From positions 1 to 60,272 of the forward strand of contig JAIKWU010000085.1 of the NCBI GenBank assembly GCA_024684455.1: a stretch of DNA of 60,272 bases, in the 5' to 3' direction. Below, one piece after another: positions 40,605 through 49,360 of this stretch (its first letter is position 1; every line of letters begins with the position of its first letter). Below the pieces are notes generated by a model that saw only the letters and a program-made list of their open reading frames with translations, had not been told where the DNA came from and did not search any database. Origin of the DNA: Bacteroidaceae bacterium (GTDB lineage: Bacteria; Bacteroidota; Bacteroidia; Bacteroidales; Bacteroidaceae). Both the position numbers and the translations under genes were made by a program.

Positions 40605-42704
40605 TTAATCTAGTCCCAATTCCAATCTGCTATGACCTTCATATGCAATGTCGGCGGCATCTCTAAGTTCTTGATCCGTCCATCGTGAATAATCGTTCTC
40701 TTTTAAATATCTAAAACTCCCATCCCATACATAATTACCTTCATCATCTAAAAGGACATTGCCATCTTTAAAACAGGCTTTTTCTGTTACTATAACATCA
40801 TTTTCTTCATCATAATGGCCAGTTTCATAAATATTTTTGCCATAATCAAGCATGTCTTTAACTGATTCATCACACTCGTCATCGAGTTCTGGATTGAATT
40901 CTCTTACTAAGACTATGCAAAGCTCATCATCCATGTCAATTGTAGAATACTTCATAGGAAGAATTAATTTCCCCGAAGGAGAACATATACCAAATAATTC
41001 GCCATTAGAAACTGCAAATAAGTATTTTAGAGTTTCTGAAGTAACGTTAGTTTCAGGATTATAATCCCTTTCGTGCTGAACAAAAGTTCTAATCTCTTTA
41101 TATGATGGATTTATAATGAAGTTTCCATTTCTTATTATTCCCTTTTTACCATCAATATTTGTAATTTGAATGAAAGTCCCATCTTTAATCAATTTCACAG
41201 AGTGACCTCTGTTGAAAGGTATTCCCTGCAACACGATTTTGTGATTTATGTAGAAATCATATTTATTATCTTCTCCTAAGCCTATAACACCTGCATAGTA
41301 TACGTTATAATCATCTTTAATGGGTAACGATTTTATATAATCATATTTGCATTCAATTATTTTCTTGTATATACCCTTATCAACACAATAATAGACGCCA
41401 CATTTCTTTTTAAATACTTGAGACTTTGTACTTTCCGTTAAGTCTATATAATCTGAACTAGGAACTCTTGCCGTAACAATTACCAGTCGATTTTCATCTT
41501 CAAAATCGTACATACATCTATCCATATACCTAAATGTAATATCTGGAACAGAAAAGTCTTCATCGGTTTTATCTATATGTCGAGTAAGATTGGGTGCATT
41601 AACATTATAATAATCTGTAGATGATGAATGAACTATCATTACAATAGTATCGCCTATTTCTTTAAGTTGTTCTATCGCACCTATCACATTGAATTCTCTT
41701 AGCAACTGGAAAGACGAGTCGAATATATGACCTGTTGTATTCCTAATTGGGATGTCCTGTTTGTTATAAACACTCTCCCAGTAATCGCCATCTTCATCAT
41801 AGTACGAATTGTCTTCCACTTGAAAACGCTCTATTGTATAAAATACGGCTATGTTTTTATAAGTTTTCACATAATGCCAACATAAATTATCACTGTTTAC
41901 CAGTTCTATTTCTTCGCCTTTAGATAAATCGTAAACTAAAGCCTCAGACGGAAAAAGTAAATAAGAAGTAGAATTTACCTCCCATATTTCAAAATCTCTA
42001 TAGCTTTCATACAAGACATTAAACTCCTCATCGTATACAATTACTTTATTGCCATCATCAACAACGATTCTGTCATTGTAATAATATGTAAATACCTCTA
42101 AATGGCAAATATCTTTTTCTCTTGAAATTATTGTGTCCTTACGCGGTTTTTCTATTAATCGTTCCGCCTCATTCATAAATGAATCCCCATACTTTTCCTT
42201 ATTATGATATTTTATGGCGACATAATTATCTTTCTTGATATATTCAAACTCTTCCTTGCAATACCAAGTTCTCATGCGTGTTATGTATTTTAACTCTAAA
42301 TATTCATCATTGTCCCATAAAAAATAGTACACCCCGTTATTAACATTATAGTATTTGGTTTCATTATCACTCGAAGGCTCGCAAAGATGATAGCCGTCAT
42401 CATTTAAACAAAGAAGGATATCTCCATATAAATGACTATAACACCTATATGTCCCGTTATCATCACACCTATATGTCCCGTTATCATCATCAACAGTGTG
42501 GAACTTATCGTCTTTTATATAAAACCATATTTCATCATAGTCAACAGATAATGGAGCAAGGTTCTTGTATCCGAGTTCTTCAAGGATATTTTGTTGGACT
42601 TTCGCTAACCTGAAGGCTAATTTAACTCTGGAGGCTGTCCTTTCCTTAAGTATTTTGTCAATAGAATAATCGTATCTTATTGTATCGAAAAAATCTTGTG
42701 TCAT
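40605..42704 (-). CDS. hypothetical protein with WG-like repeats
   Basis: From the ATG at 42704 the product is 699 residues, very rich in Asp, Glu and Tyr. Several segments resemble WG repeats of the beta type: GKKGIIRNGNFIINPSYKEI and ELFGICSPSGKLILPMKYST, and more weakly others upstream. No signal peptide or catalytic motif is seen. A TTG start at 42746 is possible but less likely. A 24-bp in-frame tandem duplication (42446-42493) gives DDNGTYRC twice. It is strongly AT-rich relative to the flanks. Function is unknown. Confidence 0.72.
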   Translation of the reverse strand: MTQDFFDTIRYDYSIDKILKERTASRVKLAFRLAKVQQNILEELGYKNLAPLSVDYDEIWFYIKDDKFHTVDDDNGTYRCDDNGTYRCYSHLYGDILLCLNDDGYHLCEPSSDNETKYYNVNNGVYYFLWDNDEYLELKYITRMRTWYCKEEFEYIKKDNYVAIKYHNKEKYGDSFMNEAERLIEKPRKDTIISREKDICHLEVFTYYYNDRIVVDDGNKVIVYDEEFNVLYESYRDFEIWEVNSTSYLLFPSEALVYDLSKGEEIELVNSDNLCWHYVKTYKNIAVFYTIERFQVEDNSYYDEDGDYWESVYNKQDIPIRNTTGHIFDSSFQLLREFNVIGAIEQLKEIGDTIVMIVHSSSTDYYNVNAPNLTRHIDKTDEDFSVPDITFRYMDRCMYDFEDENRLVIVTARVPSSDYIDLTESTKSQVFKKKCGVYYCVDKGIYKKIIECKYDYIKSLPIKDDYNVYYAGVIGLGEDNKYDFYINHKIVLQGIPFNRGHSVKLIKDGTFIQITNIDGKKGIIRNGNFIINPSYKEIRTFVQHERDYNPETNVTSETLKYLFAVSNGELFGICSPSGKLILPMKYSTIDMDDELCIVLVREFNPELDDECDESVKDMLDYGKNIYETGHYDEENDVIVTEKACFKDGNVLLDDEGNYVWDGSFRYLKENDYSRWTDQELRDAADIAYEGHSRLELGLD

Positions 42705-42806
42705 ATGTGTTCTTTTTTTGTTATAACGTAAGTAATCCTCGTGCAATTCAAGATTTGAGAAATCAATTATTATGTACTTTATATAGTCTAATTCGTATAT
42801 AATGAA

Positions 42807-43724
42807 TCATATCAATAAGGTTTTATCCTTTTGTACTAATGCAGATGCAAAATCTGCTAAGTCATCACAATTAAAATCCTTAGAAGCGAGAAATTTTTGA
42901 AGAGTATCAGAAAAAAGGAAATGATTAACCATTTCCTGATCGCGAAATGCTTGACATATCGCTTGGACAAATTTATCTGCAAATATAATACTTTCATACA
43001 TAACGGTCTTCAAAACCTCAGGATTAGTGCCTTTATTACTAAAGCACAAGCCATGAACAAATTGAGATAAGTAACCTTGAAAGTATTCTGTTAAACTTGA
43101 GTTAAATCCCACAAGTGAATACATTTCCCCATATTTTATACTACGTGGATTCTGTAATGATTCATAGTTCCATCTTGCACTTAGAATTATTTTATTAGCA
43201 GCAGAACTATCTTGTGCGTAGAAAGGATGAAGATGTAGTTTATCTTCTATCTGTTTAATAACATGGTTACAAAGGCATTCCTCTTTGTTACTAAATTCAT
43301 TCTTTTCAGAAATTCCAAGAACGCTTTTATTATATACTTTCCATCCATCCAGGGCATATAAATAATGGCGAAATAGGATTTCTTCCTTATCAGCTCTTTG
43401 ATAGATGAAGCAATATGCTGTAACACTATCTATAATACCACGCAGTATACATCTGGCAGACACCTCGTCCAATGTGTTCTTCGTTAATAATTCAAGGGTA
43501 TGGAACATCCGTACAATCTTCTCAATTATATTTGTCTGATAGTGCTTTGTATCTTCTATAGAGTTACATTCTGGATACCTTTCAGAAAGATACTTCTCAA
43601 AAGAATCCATCATTGCCAGATAAAACCGGAATATCGTATCATTCGCTTTTATCATAATACCGTTTTTTGCTAATAAATTGTAGAGAACTATTGAAATTGG
43701 AGATTTCTCAGACATCATCTGCAA
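42807..43724 (-). CDS. hypothetical helical protein (possibly DUF5677-like)
   Basis: The 305-residue protein is mostly helical. A central stretch (LDEVSARCILRGIIDSVTAY) resembles the R-x-x-x-E/D core of DUF5677-type proteins; this is a weak resemblance only. No signal peptide is present. It is AT-rich and has a promoter at 43806-43837. The start may be Met1, Met3 or Met4. Confidence 0.65.
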   Translation of the reverse strand: MQMMSEKSPISIVLYNLLAKNGIMIKANDTIFRFYLAMMDSFEKYLSERYPECNSIEDTKHYQTNIIEKIVRMFHTLELLTKNTLDEVSARCILRGIIDSVTAYCFIYQRADKEEILFRHYLYALDGWKVYNKSVLGISEKNEFSNKEECLCNHVIKQIEDKLHLHPFYAQDSSAANKIILSARWNYESLQNPRSIKYGEMYSLVGFNSSLTEYFQGYLSQFVHGLCFSNKGTNPEVLKTVMYESIIFADKFVQAICQAFRDQEMVNHFLFSDTLQKFLASKDFNCDDLADFASALVQKDKTLLI

Positions 43725-43805
43725 AAAGCAAACACTTTTCTTATGTCTTTATGTCTTAATGTCTTATGAAACTTAGGTCATGCTATTTAGTTTTTGTTGA
43801 CTCTG

Positions 43806-43837
43806 CAAAGTTAATGAAAAAACACATTGCGTGCAAG
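43806..43837 (-). promoter_or_regulatory. promoter of hypothetical gene at 43724
   Basis: On the minus strand -7 TAACTTTG (43806-43813) and CTTG at -33 (43834-43837) are 20 bp apart. An 8-bp tandem repeat (ATGTCTTT type, about 43743-43767) lies in the leader. Confidence 0.5.
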
Positions 43838-43931
43838 TGAAAAGTAAAAAATGTGTTACAGGAAAATCTTGTTACAAGGGCAAATAGAATGGCTCTGCGT
43901 CGGTGGACAATTATTGGCAGGAATACAAATG

Positions 43932-43971
43932 AAAATGGGGATGTGCCAAATGCATGACACATCCCCATTTT
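43932..43971 (-). terminator. terminator after scpB-like gene
   Basis: AAAATGGGGATGTG (43932-43945) pairs perfectly with 43958-43971 and abuts the scpB-like stop. On the minus strand it ends in TTTT. Confidence 0.85.
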
Positions 43972-44772
43972 TCAGTTGTCCAAGTCTGCAGCCTTGCCTT
44001 GGTACTGTGGGCTGCGTTTTTCGAGGAAGGCGCGGATGCCTTCGAGGTAGTCGGCACCTTTATAGACTTTTGTGCGGTAGGCGTTGATGCGCTCGAAACT
44101 CTCGGAGGGAATGACCGTGGCAGCACGGCTCAGAATGCGGAACTGCCGTTTGATGGCACTGATGGACATGACGCTGTTGCGCCGCAGGGGTGCGAGGAAA
44201 TGCTCTTCGAGGAACGTGTCCAGTTGGTCAGGCTCTGCCACATGGTTGATGAGTCCGACGTTGAGGGCGTCGAGGGCTGTGATGGGTGTGCCGAGGAAGA
44301 ACATCTCACGGGCTTTGTTCATACCTAACTGGTTGACGAAGTGCATGATGCCCGAAGCGTTGTAGGGGATGCCAATCTTGGCGGGTGTGATGGCGAAGGT
44401 GGCGCTGTCGGCACTTACAATCATGTCGCACGACAGGCACAGGTCGCACGCACCGCCCCAGACGGTTCCGCTGACGCAGGCAATGACGGGAATCGGTGTG
44501 TCCTGAACGGCTCGCAGCAGTTGCTCCATCGGCACATCGTAGGCCAGAGGGTCTTCGCCGTTCTGTGGCAATTCGCGGATGTCGTGTCCAGCACTCCACA
44601 CGCCTTTGTGGCATTGTGCCTTGATGACAATGCCGACACATTCCTTGTCATAGCCTTCACGGATGGCATCGATCAGTTCGTGGCACATCTGCTCGCTCAG
44701 GCAGTTGAAGTGCTGCGCATTCTGCATTTCGATGTAGCAGATGCGGTCGTTGATAATTGTGTTTGTTAGCAT
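43972..44772 (-). CDS. scpB: methylmalonyl-CoA decarboxylase-like crotonase
   Basis: The 266-residue crotonase-fold protein closely follows ScpB (YgfG): VWSAGHDIRELPQNGEDPLA, SGTVWGGACDLCLSCDMIVS, FAITPAKIGIPYNASGI, then FERINAYRTKVY and FLEKRSPQYQGK. ScpB converts methylmalonyl-CoA to propionyl-CoA, a step in succinate-to-propionate metabolism known in Prevotella-like bacteria. The GIPYN tyrosine matches the decarboxylase rather than enoyl-CoA hydratases, which carry two Glu. Other pathway genes are not in the window. Twelve bases separate it from aspS on the same strand. Confidence 0.85.
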   Translation of the reverse strand: MLTNTIINDRICYIEMQNAQHFNCLSEQMCHELIDAIREGYDKECVGIVIKAQCHKGVWSAGHDIRELPQNGEDPLAYDVPMEQLLRAVQDTPIPVIACVSGTVWGGACDLCLSCDMIVSADSATFAITPAKIGIPYNASGIMHFVNQLGMNKAREMFFLGTPITALDALNVGLINHVAEPDQLDTFLEEHFLAPLRRNSVMSISAIKRQFRILSRAATVIPSESFERINAYRTKVYKGADYLEGIRAFLEKRSPQYQGKAADLDN

Positions 44773-44784
44773 GGTGCGTGATAT

Positions 44785-46545
44785 TTACTGTGGCAAGCGC
44801 AGGTCGAGGCAGAGTTCGTCGAGTTGTTTCTGCTCGATGGCGGCGGGTGCGTCGAGCATGACGTCGCGGCCGGAGTTGTTCTTCGGGAAGGCGATGCAGT
44901 CGCGGATGGAGTCGAGCCCTGCGAAGATGCTCACCCAGCGGTCCAGTCCGTAGGCCAGACCTCCGTGGGGTGGTGCTCCGTACTTGAAGGCATTCATCAG
45001 GAAGCCGAACTGCTCCTGGGCACGTTCGGGGGTGAAGCCGAGGATTTCGAACATCTTGGCCTGCAGTTTTGGGTCGTGGATACGGATGGAACCACCGCCC
45101 ACCTCGATGCCGTTGCATACCATGTCGTAGGCATCGGCACGCACGGCGGCTGGGTCGGTGTCGAGCATCGGAATGTCCTCGTCCATCGGGTGTGTGAACG
45201 GATGGTGCATGGCCATCAGACGCTGCTCCTCGTCGCTCCATTCGAACATCGGGAACTCGGTGACCCAGAGCAGGGCAAACTTGTTCTTGTCGCGCAGTCC
45301 GAGGCGTTCACCCATTTCCAGACGCAGTTCGCACAGTTGCTTGCGTGTCTTCTGGGTGTCGTCGCCGCTGAGAATGAGGATGAGGTCGCCTGGCTTGGCA
45401 TCCATTTTCTCCTTCAACTTCAGCAGCACGTCTTCCGAATAGAACTTATCGACGCTGGACTTCACGCTGCCGTCGTCGCCGACACGGGCATAGACAAGGC
45501 CCTTGGCACCAATCTGCGGACGACGCACGAAGTCGGTCAACTGGTCAATCTGCTTGCGTGTATAGACGGCACAGCCTTCGGCGCAGATACCGCCGATGTA
45601 GGTAGCGTCGTTGAACACACCAAACTCGCCCGTACCCTTCAGCACGTCCATCAGTTCGACGAATTCCATGCCGAAACGCATGTCGGGCTTGTCGCTGCCG
45701 AAACGGCGCATGGCTTCGGCCCAGGGCAGACGGAGGAATGGCTCGTTCAGTTCGACACCACGCAGCGTCTTGAACAGGTGCTTGGCCATGCCTTCGAAGG
45801 TCTGGATGATGTCCTCTTGAGTGACGAACGACATCTCGCAGTCGATTTGTGTGAACTCGGGCTGACGGTCGGCACGCAAGTCCTCGTCGCGGAAACACTT
45901 CACGATCTGGAAATAGCGGTCGAAACCAGCCACCATCAGCAGTTGTTTCAGCGTCTGCGGGCTCTGCGGCAGGGCGTAGAACTGTCCTGGGTTCATGCGG
46001 CTGGGCACGACAAAGTCGCGTGCGCCTTCGGGTGTACTGCCGATGAGCATCGGTGTCTCCACTTCGAGGAAGCCGAGGTTGGAGAGGTAGTTGCGTACCT
46101 CGATGCACATGCGGTGGCGCAGTTCGAGGTTCTTGCGTACACAGGAACGGCGCAGGTCGAGGTAGCGGTATTTCATGCGCAGGTCGTCGCCGCCGTCGCT
46201 CTGGTCCTCGATGGTGAAGGGAGGCACTTCGCTGGCGTTGAGTTGGTTGAGTTCCGAGACGATGATTTCGATGTCGCCTGTCGGCAGGTTCTTGTTCTTG
46301 CTGTAACGCTCGTTGACGGTTCCGACCACCTGGATGACGTATTCACGTCCCAGTTTGTTGGCCTGCTCGCAGAGCGGAGCATTCACCTCTTCGTTGAATA
46401 CCAACTGTGTGATGCCGTAGCGGTCGCGCAGGTCAACAAAGGTCATTCCGCCCATCTTACGTGTGCGCTGTACCCATCCGGCCAGTGTGACGGTCTGGCC
46501 GACGTGTTCGATGCGGAGTTCTCCGCAGGTATGAGTTCTGTACAT
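44785..46545 (-). CDS. aspS: aspartate--tRNA ligase
   Basis: From the ATG at 46545 the product is 586 residues, the bacterial AspRS length. It has the N-terminal OB anticodon-binding domain ([20 protein letters not shown]), the class II catalytic core with motif 2 ([19 protein letters not shown]) and motif 3 ([10 protein letters not shown]), and the inserted GAD domain between. It charges tRNA-Asp. The frame runs on to 46755, but the promoter at 46591-46621 and the family N-terminus ([11 protein letters not shown]) fix the start. Confidence 0.97.
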   Translation of the reverse strand: MYRTHTCGELRIEHVGQTVTLAGWVQRTRKMGGMTFVDLRDRYGITQLVFNEEVNAPLCEQANKLGREYVIQVVGTVNERYSKNKNLPTGDIEIIVSELNQLNASEVPPFTIEDQSDGGDDLRMKYRYLDLRRSCVRKNLELRHRMCIEVRNYLSNLGFLEVETPMLIGSTPEGARDFVVPSRMNPGQFYALPQSPQTLKQLLMVAGFDRYFQIVKCFRDEDLRADRQPEFTQIDCEMSFVTQEDIIQTFEGMAKHLFKTLRGVELNEPFLRLPWAEAMRRFGSDKPDMRFGMEFVELMDVLKGTGEFGVFNDATYIGGICAEGCAVYTRKQIDQLTDFVRRPQIGAKGLVYARVGDDGSVKSSVDKFYSEDVLLKLKEKMDAKPGDLILILSGDDTQKTRKQLCELRLEMGERLGLRDKNKFALLWVTEFPMFEWSDEEQRLMAMHHPFTHPMDEDIPMLDTDPAAVRADAYDMVCNGIEVGGGSIRIHDPKLQAKMFEILGFTPERAQEQFGFLMNAFKYGAPPHGGLAYGLDRWVSIFAGLDSIRDCIAFPKNNSGRDVMLDAPAAIEQKQLDELCLDLRLPQ

Positions 46546-46590
46546 ATTATAATAGAGTATTAAATGATAGCGTTGTGAGTTTCGTGAATG

Positions 46591-46621
46591 CAAATTTACT
46601 GCAAAAATACGAAACGGCAAA
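46591..46621 (-). promoter_or_regulatory. promoter of aspS
   Basis: On the minus strand -33 TTTG (46618-46621) and -7 TAAATTTG (46591-46598) are 19 bp apart, 45 bp before the aspS start. The 311-base gap 46546-46856 also holds a tetrad array and the divergent promoter at 46822-46852. Confidence 0.7.
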
Positions 46622-46685
46622 ATAACGGACCACAAACTCTCTGTTTGCCTCTGAAAAATTGGAAATCTGTGCCCAAATATCAACG

Positions 46686-46766
46686 CTAAGTGCTTAGCGT
46701 GAAAGCTCCAAGCACTTGGCGTGAGAACGCTAAGCACTTGGCGTTGTTTTTCCAAGTACTTGGAGT
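46686..46766. repeat. 22-bp-phased tetrad array, family 1, copy 4
   Basis: Sites start at 46686, 46708, 46730 and 46752: CTAAGTGCTTAGCGT, CCAAGCACTTGGCGT, CTAAGCACTTGGCGT, CCAAGTACTTGGAGT. With its flank the first is a perfect 18-bp palindrome, ACGCTAAG-TG-CTTAGCGT (46683-46700). It lies between divergent aspS and the HU/SPOR gene, outside both promoters. Confidence 0.95.
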
Positions 46767-46821
46767 GCGTTCCAAAATGTACAATTTTCAGTATTATTGT
46801 TAATAAAATGTGTTAAATGTT

Positions 46822-46852
46822 TTTGAGTTCTGACGAAATTGTTTTAACTTTG
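46822..46852 (+). promoter_or_regulatory. promoter of HU/SPOR-FHA-AraC-AraC group
   Basis: -33 TTTG (46822-46825) and -7 TAACTTTG (46845-46852) are 19 bp apart. The -7 box ends 4 bp before the ATG at 46857, so the transcript would be nearly leaderless. Confidence 0.75.
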
Positions 46853-46856
46853 CAAC

Positions 46857-47870
46857 ATGAATCCCTTGGCAAGACATCTTGAAACGTTACTGTTGCAGCA
46901 CGACTGTGTGGTTGTGCCAGGCTTCGGCGGCTTCATCACGAACTATGTAGAGGCTCTGTCCGAGCAACAGGATGCTACGACGGTGTTCTATCCGCCGTAC
47001 CGCATAGTGCGTTTCAACCAGTCGCTCCAGCAGAGCGACGGCTTGCTGGTGGGTTCCTACATGGCTGCCTACGATGCCGCCTTCCCTGCAGCGGAGAAGC
47101 AGATGCGTAGGGACGTAAACGCTATGGTGGATGCGCTGTTGCTGGACGGCAGTTACACGCTGACGAACATCGGCACGCTGCACATGGACCTCAACCACTG
47201 TGTGACACTCGACACGGCGGAATCGGGCCTGACAACACCGGCTTTGTACGGTCTCTCGACGCTGCAACTGCCTTCGGCCGAGGCTGTCGAGGCTGAGCGT
47301 AAACTGAAGGAAGCCATCGAACTGACCACGCTGGTGCCTGTCGTCACCGAACCTGGAAACGAGGCAGAGGACAACGGCACGGTCACCATCAGCATCCGTC
47401 GTCGGTGGGTTGACATCGCTATCTCAGCCGCTGCGGCTGTCTTGCTTTTCTTCCTGTTCTCCTACCCGATGATGCATGATCAAGCCACGGACGACGTAGT
47501 CGTGGCCGGCACGGGAATGACTCGCACTACGCCTGCCACGCCTGTTGCCGCAAAGGTGGAAGTAAAGGCAGAGCGCATTGAGGCAGCAGCCACTCCACAG
47601 GAAACAGCCACTCCTGCCGTGGTTGAGACGGAAACGAAGGCCACATTCTCCATCGTCCTGGCCAGTTACGTCGCCGAAAAGTCTTCGCTGGAGTATGTGG
47701 ACGACTTGACAAAGGCTGGTTTCAAGGAGGGACGCTTCGAGCGGACAGGCCGTGTGGGTCGTGTGCTCTATGGACACTATCCGACGGAAGAAGCCGCCCA
47801 AAATGCGCTGAAGGCATTGAAGGAGCAGTCGAAGGAGTTTGCCGAAGCGTGGGTTTACGAATACGAATAA
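46857..47870 (+). CDS. HU-like (CCDC81-type) and SPOR-domain membrane protein
   Basis: The 337-residue protein starts with two HU-like modules of the CCDC81-prokaryotic type (residues 1-60, LARHLETLLLQHDCVVVPGF; 70-130). A linker is followed by one membrane segment (about 183-206, RRRWVDIAISAAAAVLLFFL), an Ala/Thr/Glu-rich periplasmic spacer, and a C-terminal SPOR domain (about 262-337; FSIVLASYVAEKSSLEYVDD). SPOR domains bind denuded peptidoglycan at division sites. The cytoplasmic HU-like part may bind DNA or protein, which would link nucleoid and septum; this is an inference from architecture. It is followed by an FHA gene 25 bp downstream. Confidence 0.85.
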   Translation: MNPLARHLETLLLQHDCVVVPGFGGFITNYVEALSEQQDATTVFYPPYRIVRFNQSLQQSDGLLVGSYMAAYDAAFPAAEKQMRRDVNAMVDALLLDGSYTLTNIGTLHMDLNHCVTLDTAESGLTTPALYGLSTLQLPSAEAVEAERKLKEAIELTTLVPVVTEPGNEAEDNGTVTISIRRRWVDIAISAAAAVLLFFLFSYPMMHDQATDDVVVAGTGMTRTTPATPVAAKVEVKAERIEAAATPQETATPAVVETETKATFSIVLASYVAEKSSLEYVDDLTKAGFKEGRFERTGRVGRVLYGHYPTEEAAQNALKALKEQSKEFAEAWVYEYE

Positions 47871-47895
47871 TCTATCATAAACACAGGATTGTCAA

Positions 47896-48438
47896 GTGAA
47901 ACGAGTGAGATGCCCCAAGTGCGACAACTACATTGTCTTCGATGAGACAAAGTACGAGCAGGGACAGTCGCTCGTATTTCTTTGCCCGACGTGCAGGAAA
48001 GAATTTGGCATCCGCATCGGCAAGTCGAAACTGACAGGCATCCATCAGGAACGCTCGCTCGACGAACAGGCCTACAAAGATGACTGCGGCAGCGTGGTCG
48101 TCGTGGAAAACCAGTTCGCCTTCAAGCAAGTCATACCGCTCGACATGGGCCGCAATGAATTGGGCCGCTACGTCAAAGGCACGAACATCAACAAGCCCAT
48201 CGAGACAAAAGATCCGAGTGTCGATACGTTTCACTGCGTCATCACCGTCGAACACGACAAGAAGCATGGCGGGCTGACCTACACGCTGCAGGACGCGCCG
48301 AGCGACACAGGAACTTTCTATATGAACACCATCCTGCGCAATCAGGACCGCATCCGCCTCAACGATGGCGATATTATCACCATCGGAGCGACGACATTGA
48401 TCCTGAGAGCAGCAGACAACACAAACAACAACACATGA
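47896..48438 (+). CDS. FHA-domain protein with N-terminal zinc ribbon
   Basis: The 180-residue protein starts at GTG 47896. Its N-terminus has two Cys pairs (VRCPKCDNY and FLCPTCRKEF), a small zinc ribbon. Residues about 75-175 form an FHA domain: LDMGRNELGRY, DPSVDTFHCVITV and LNDGDIITIGATTLI. FHA domains bind phosphothreonine peptides, though no Ser/Thr kinase is in the window. Its stop overlaps the first AraC gene by four bases, a tight coupling of a phospho-reader with a regulator. Confidence 0.85.
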   Translation: MKRVRCPKCDNYIVFDETKYEQGQSLVFLCPTCRKEFGIRIGKSKLTGIHQERSLDEQAYKDDCGSVVVVENQFAFKQVIPLDMGRNELGRYVKGTNINKPIETKDPSVDTFHCVITVEHDKKHGGLTYTLQDAPSDTGTFYMNTILRNQDRIRLNDGDIITIGATTLILRAADNTNNNT

Positions 48439-49355
48439 GTACAGCCAACACCCAAGCACTCAGCGACATAAACGGTCGTCAGAACATCTTCTTCAAGATG
48501 TATCACGAACGCCATGTGATGTCCGACAATCTGGAACAGAAAAGTGGTGTGGTCGAAGCACAGGAACCCATTTACGACCAGTCCTTCTGTGCGATGTTTA
48601 TTGTCCTACAGGGCAGTCTGAACCTCTGTGTCAATGGGCTCGACCTGACACTCCATCCCAACGACTACCTCGTCGTCATGCCCTGTACGAACGTGGAGGT
48701 GAAGGCCTCGCGCTGCATCTTCTTCAGCCATGCGGCACAAGCACACATCATTTTCGACCAATACGAAGAGGTGAACTGCAACATCCCCATGACGAAACGT
48801 GCCTTCTCGCTGCGTCTCTACCACTTCAGCAGTACACAGACTGAGCGTTTCAAGGAAATCTATCTGATTATGAAACGGGAGGTGCTGCGCGACGACTATC
48901 CGATGAAGGAAAACTCGCTGCGTGCCATCACGAAACTGAACATGGTCGCACTGCTCGAAGCCACTTCCGATGCACCAATGTCTGCCGTCGTGCCTTACCC
49001 GATGACGAGTCAGCGACAGGTCTTCGAACGCTTCATTGAACTGCTGGACACCTATTACACACACGAACGCTCAGTACAATTCTACGCCAAGCGGCTGAAC
49101 ATGTCCGCCAAGTATCTGTCGATGATTTCACAGAGCATTGTAGGCAAGTCGGCCTCGGTCGTCATCAGCCAGTACGTCGCTTTCCGTGTGAAGCAGTTGC
49201 TCTACCGTAGCCAACTTTCCATCAAGCAGGTGAGCGAGATGCTGAACTTCCCTACGCAGTCTTTCTTCGGTCGCTATTTCAAGCGCATCGTGGGCTGCTC
49301 CCCCCGCCAGTATATGAAGCAGAATTGCCGGAACCTGAATGCTTCACACTCTTAA
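48435..49355 (+). CDS. AraC-family transcriptional regulator 1
   Basis: The 306-residue protein has a cupin-like N-terminal sensor part (about 20-190; MFIVLQGSLNLCVNGLDLTL) and a C-terminal AraC DNA-binding domain (about 205-300). The latter shows YAKRLNMSAKYLSMISQSIV, then LSIKQVSEMLNFPTQSFFGR and YFKRIVGCSPRQYMK. The effector is unknown. The start overlaps the FHA gene by ATGA. A close relative follows. Confidence 0.9.
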   Translation: MSTANTQALSDINGRQNIFFKMYHERHVMSDNLEQKSGVVEAQEPIYDQSFCAMFIVLQGSLNLCVNGLDLTLHPNDYLVVMPCTNVEVKASRCIFFSHAAQAHIIFDQYEEVNCNIPMTKRAFSLRLYHFSSTQTERFKEIYLIMKREVLRDDYPMKENSLRAITKLNMVALLEATSDAPMSAVVPYPMTSQRQVFERFIELLDTYYTHERSVQFYAKRLNMSAKYLSMISQSIVGKSASVVISQYVAFRVKQLLYRSQLSIKQVSEMLNFPTQSFFGRYFKRIVGCSPRQYMKQNCRNLNASHS

Positions 49356-49360
49356 ACGCT

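Noticed and set aside
43742-43767. 8-bp tandem repeat (ATGTCTTT type) as a phase-variation tract
   Set aside because: Only three imperfect units are present, and it sits in a leader region about 40 bp downstream of the -7 box, so an effect on the promoter is not supported.
44824-46563. Long forward open frame (579 codons) opposite aspS
   Set aside because: It is the complement of a well-supported aspartyl-tRNA synthetase; its translation has no recognisable motif.
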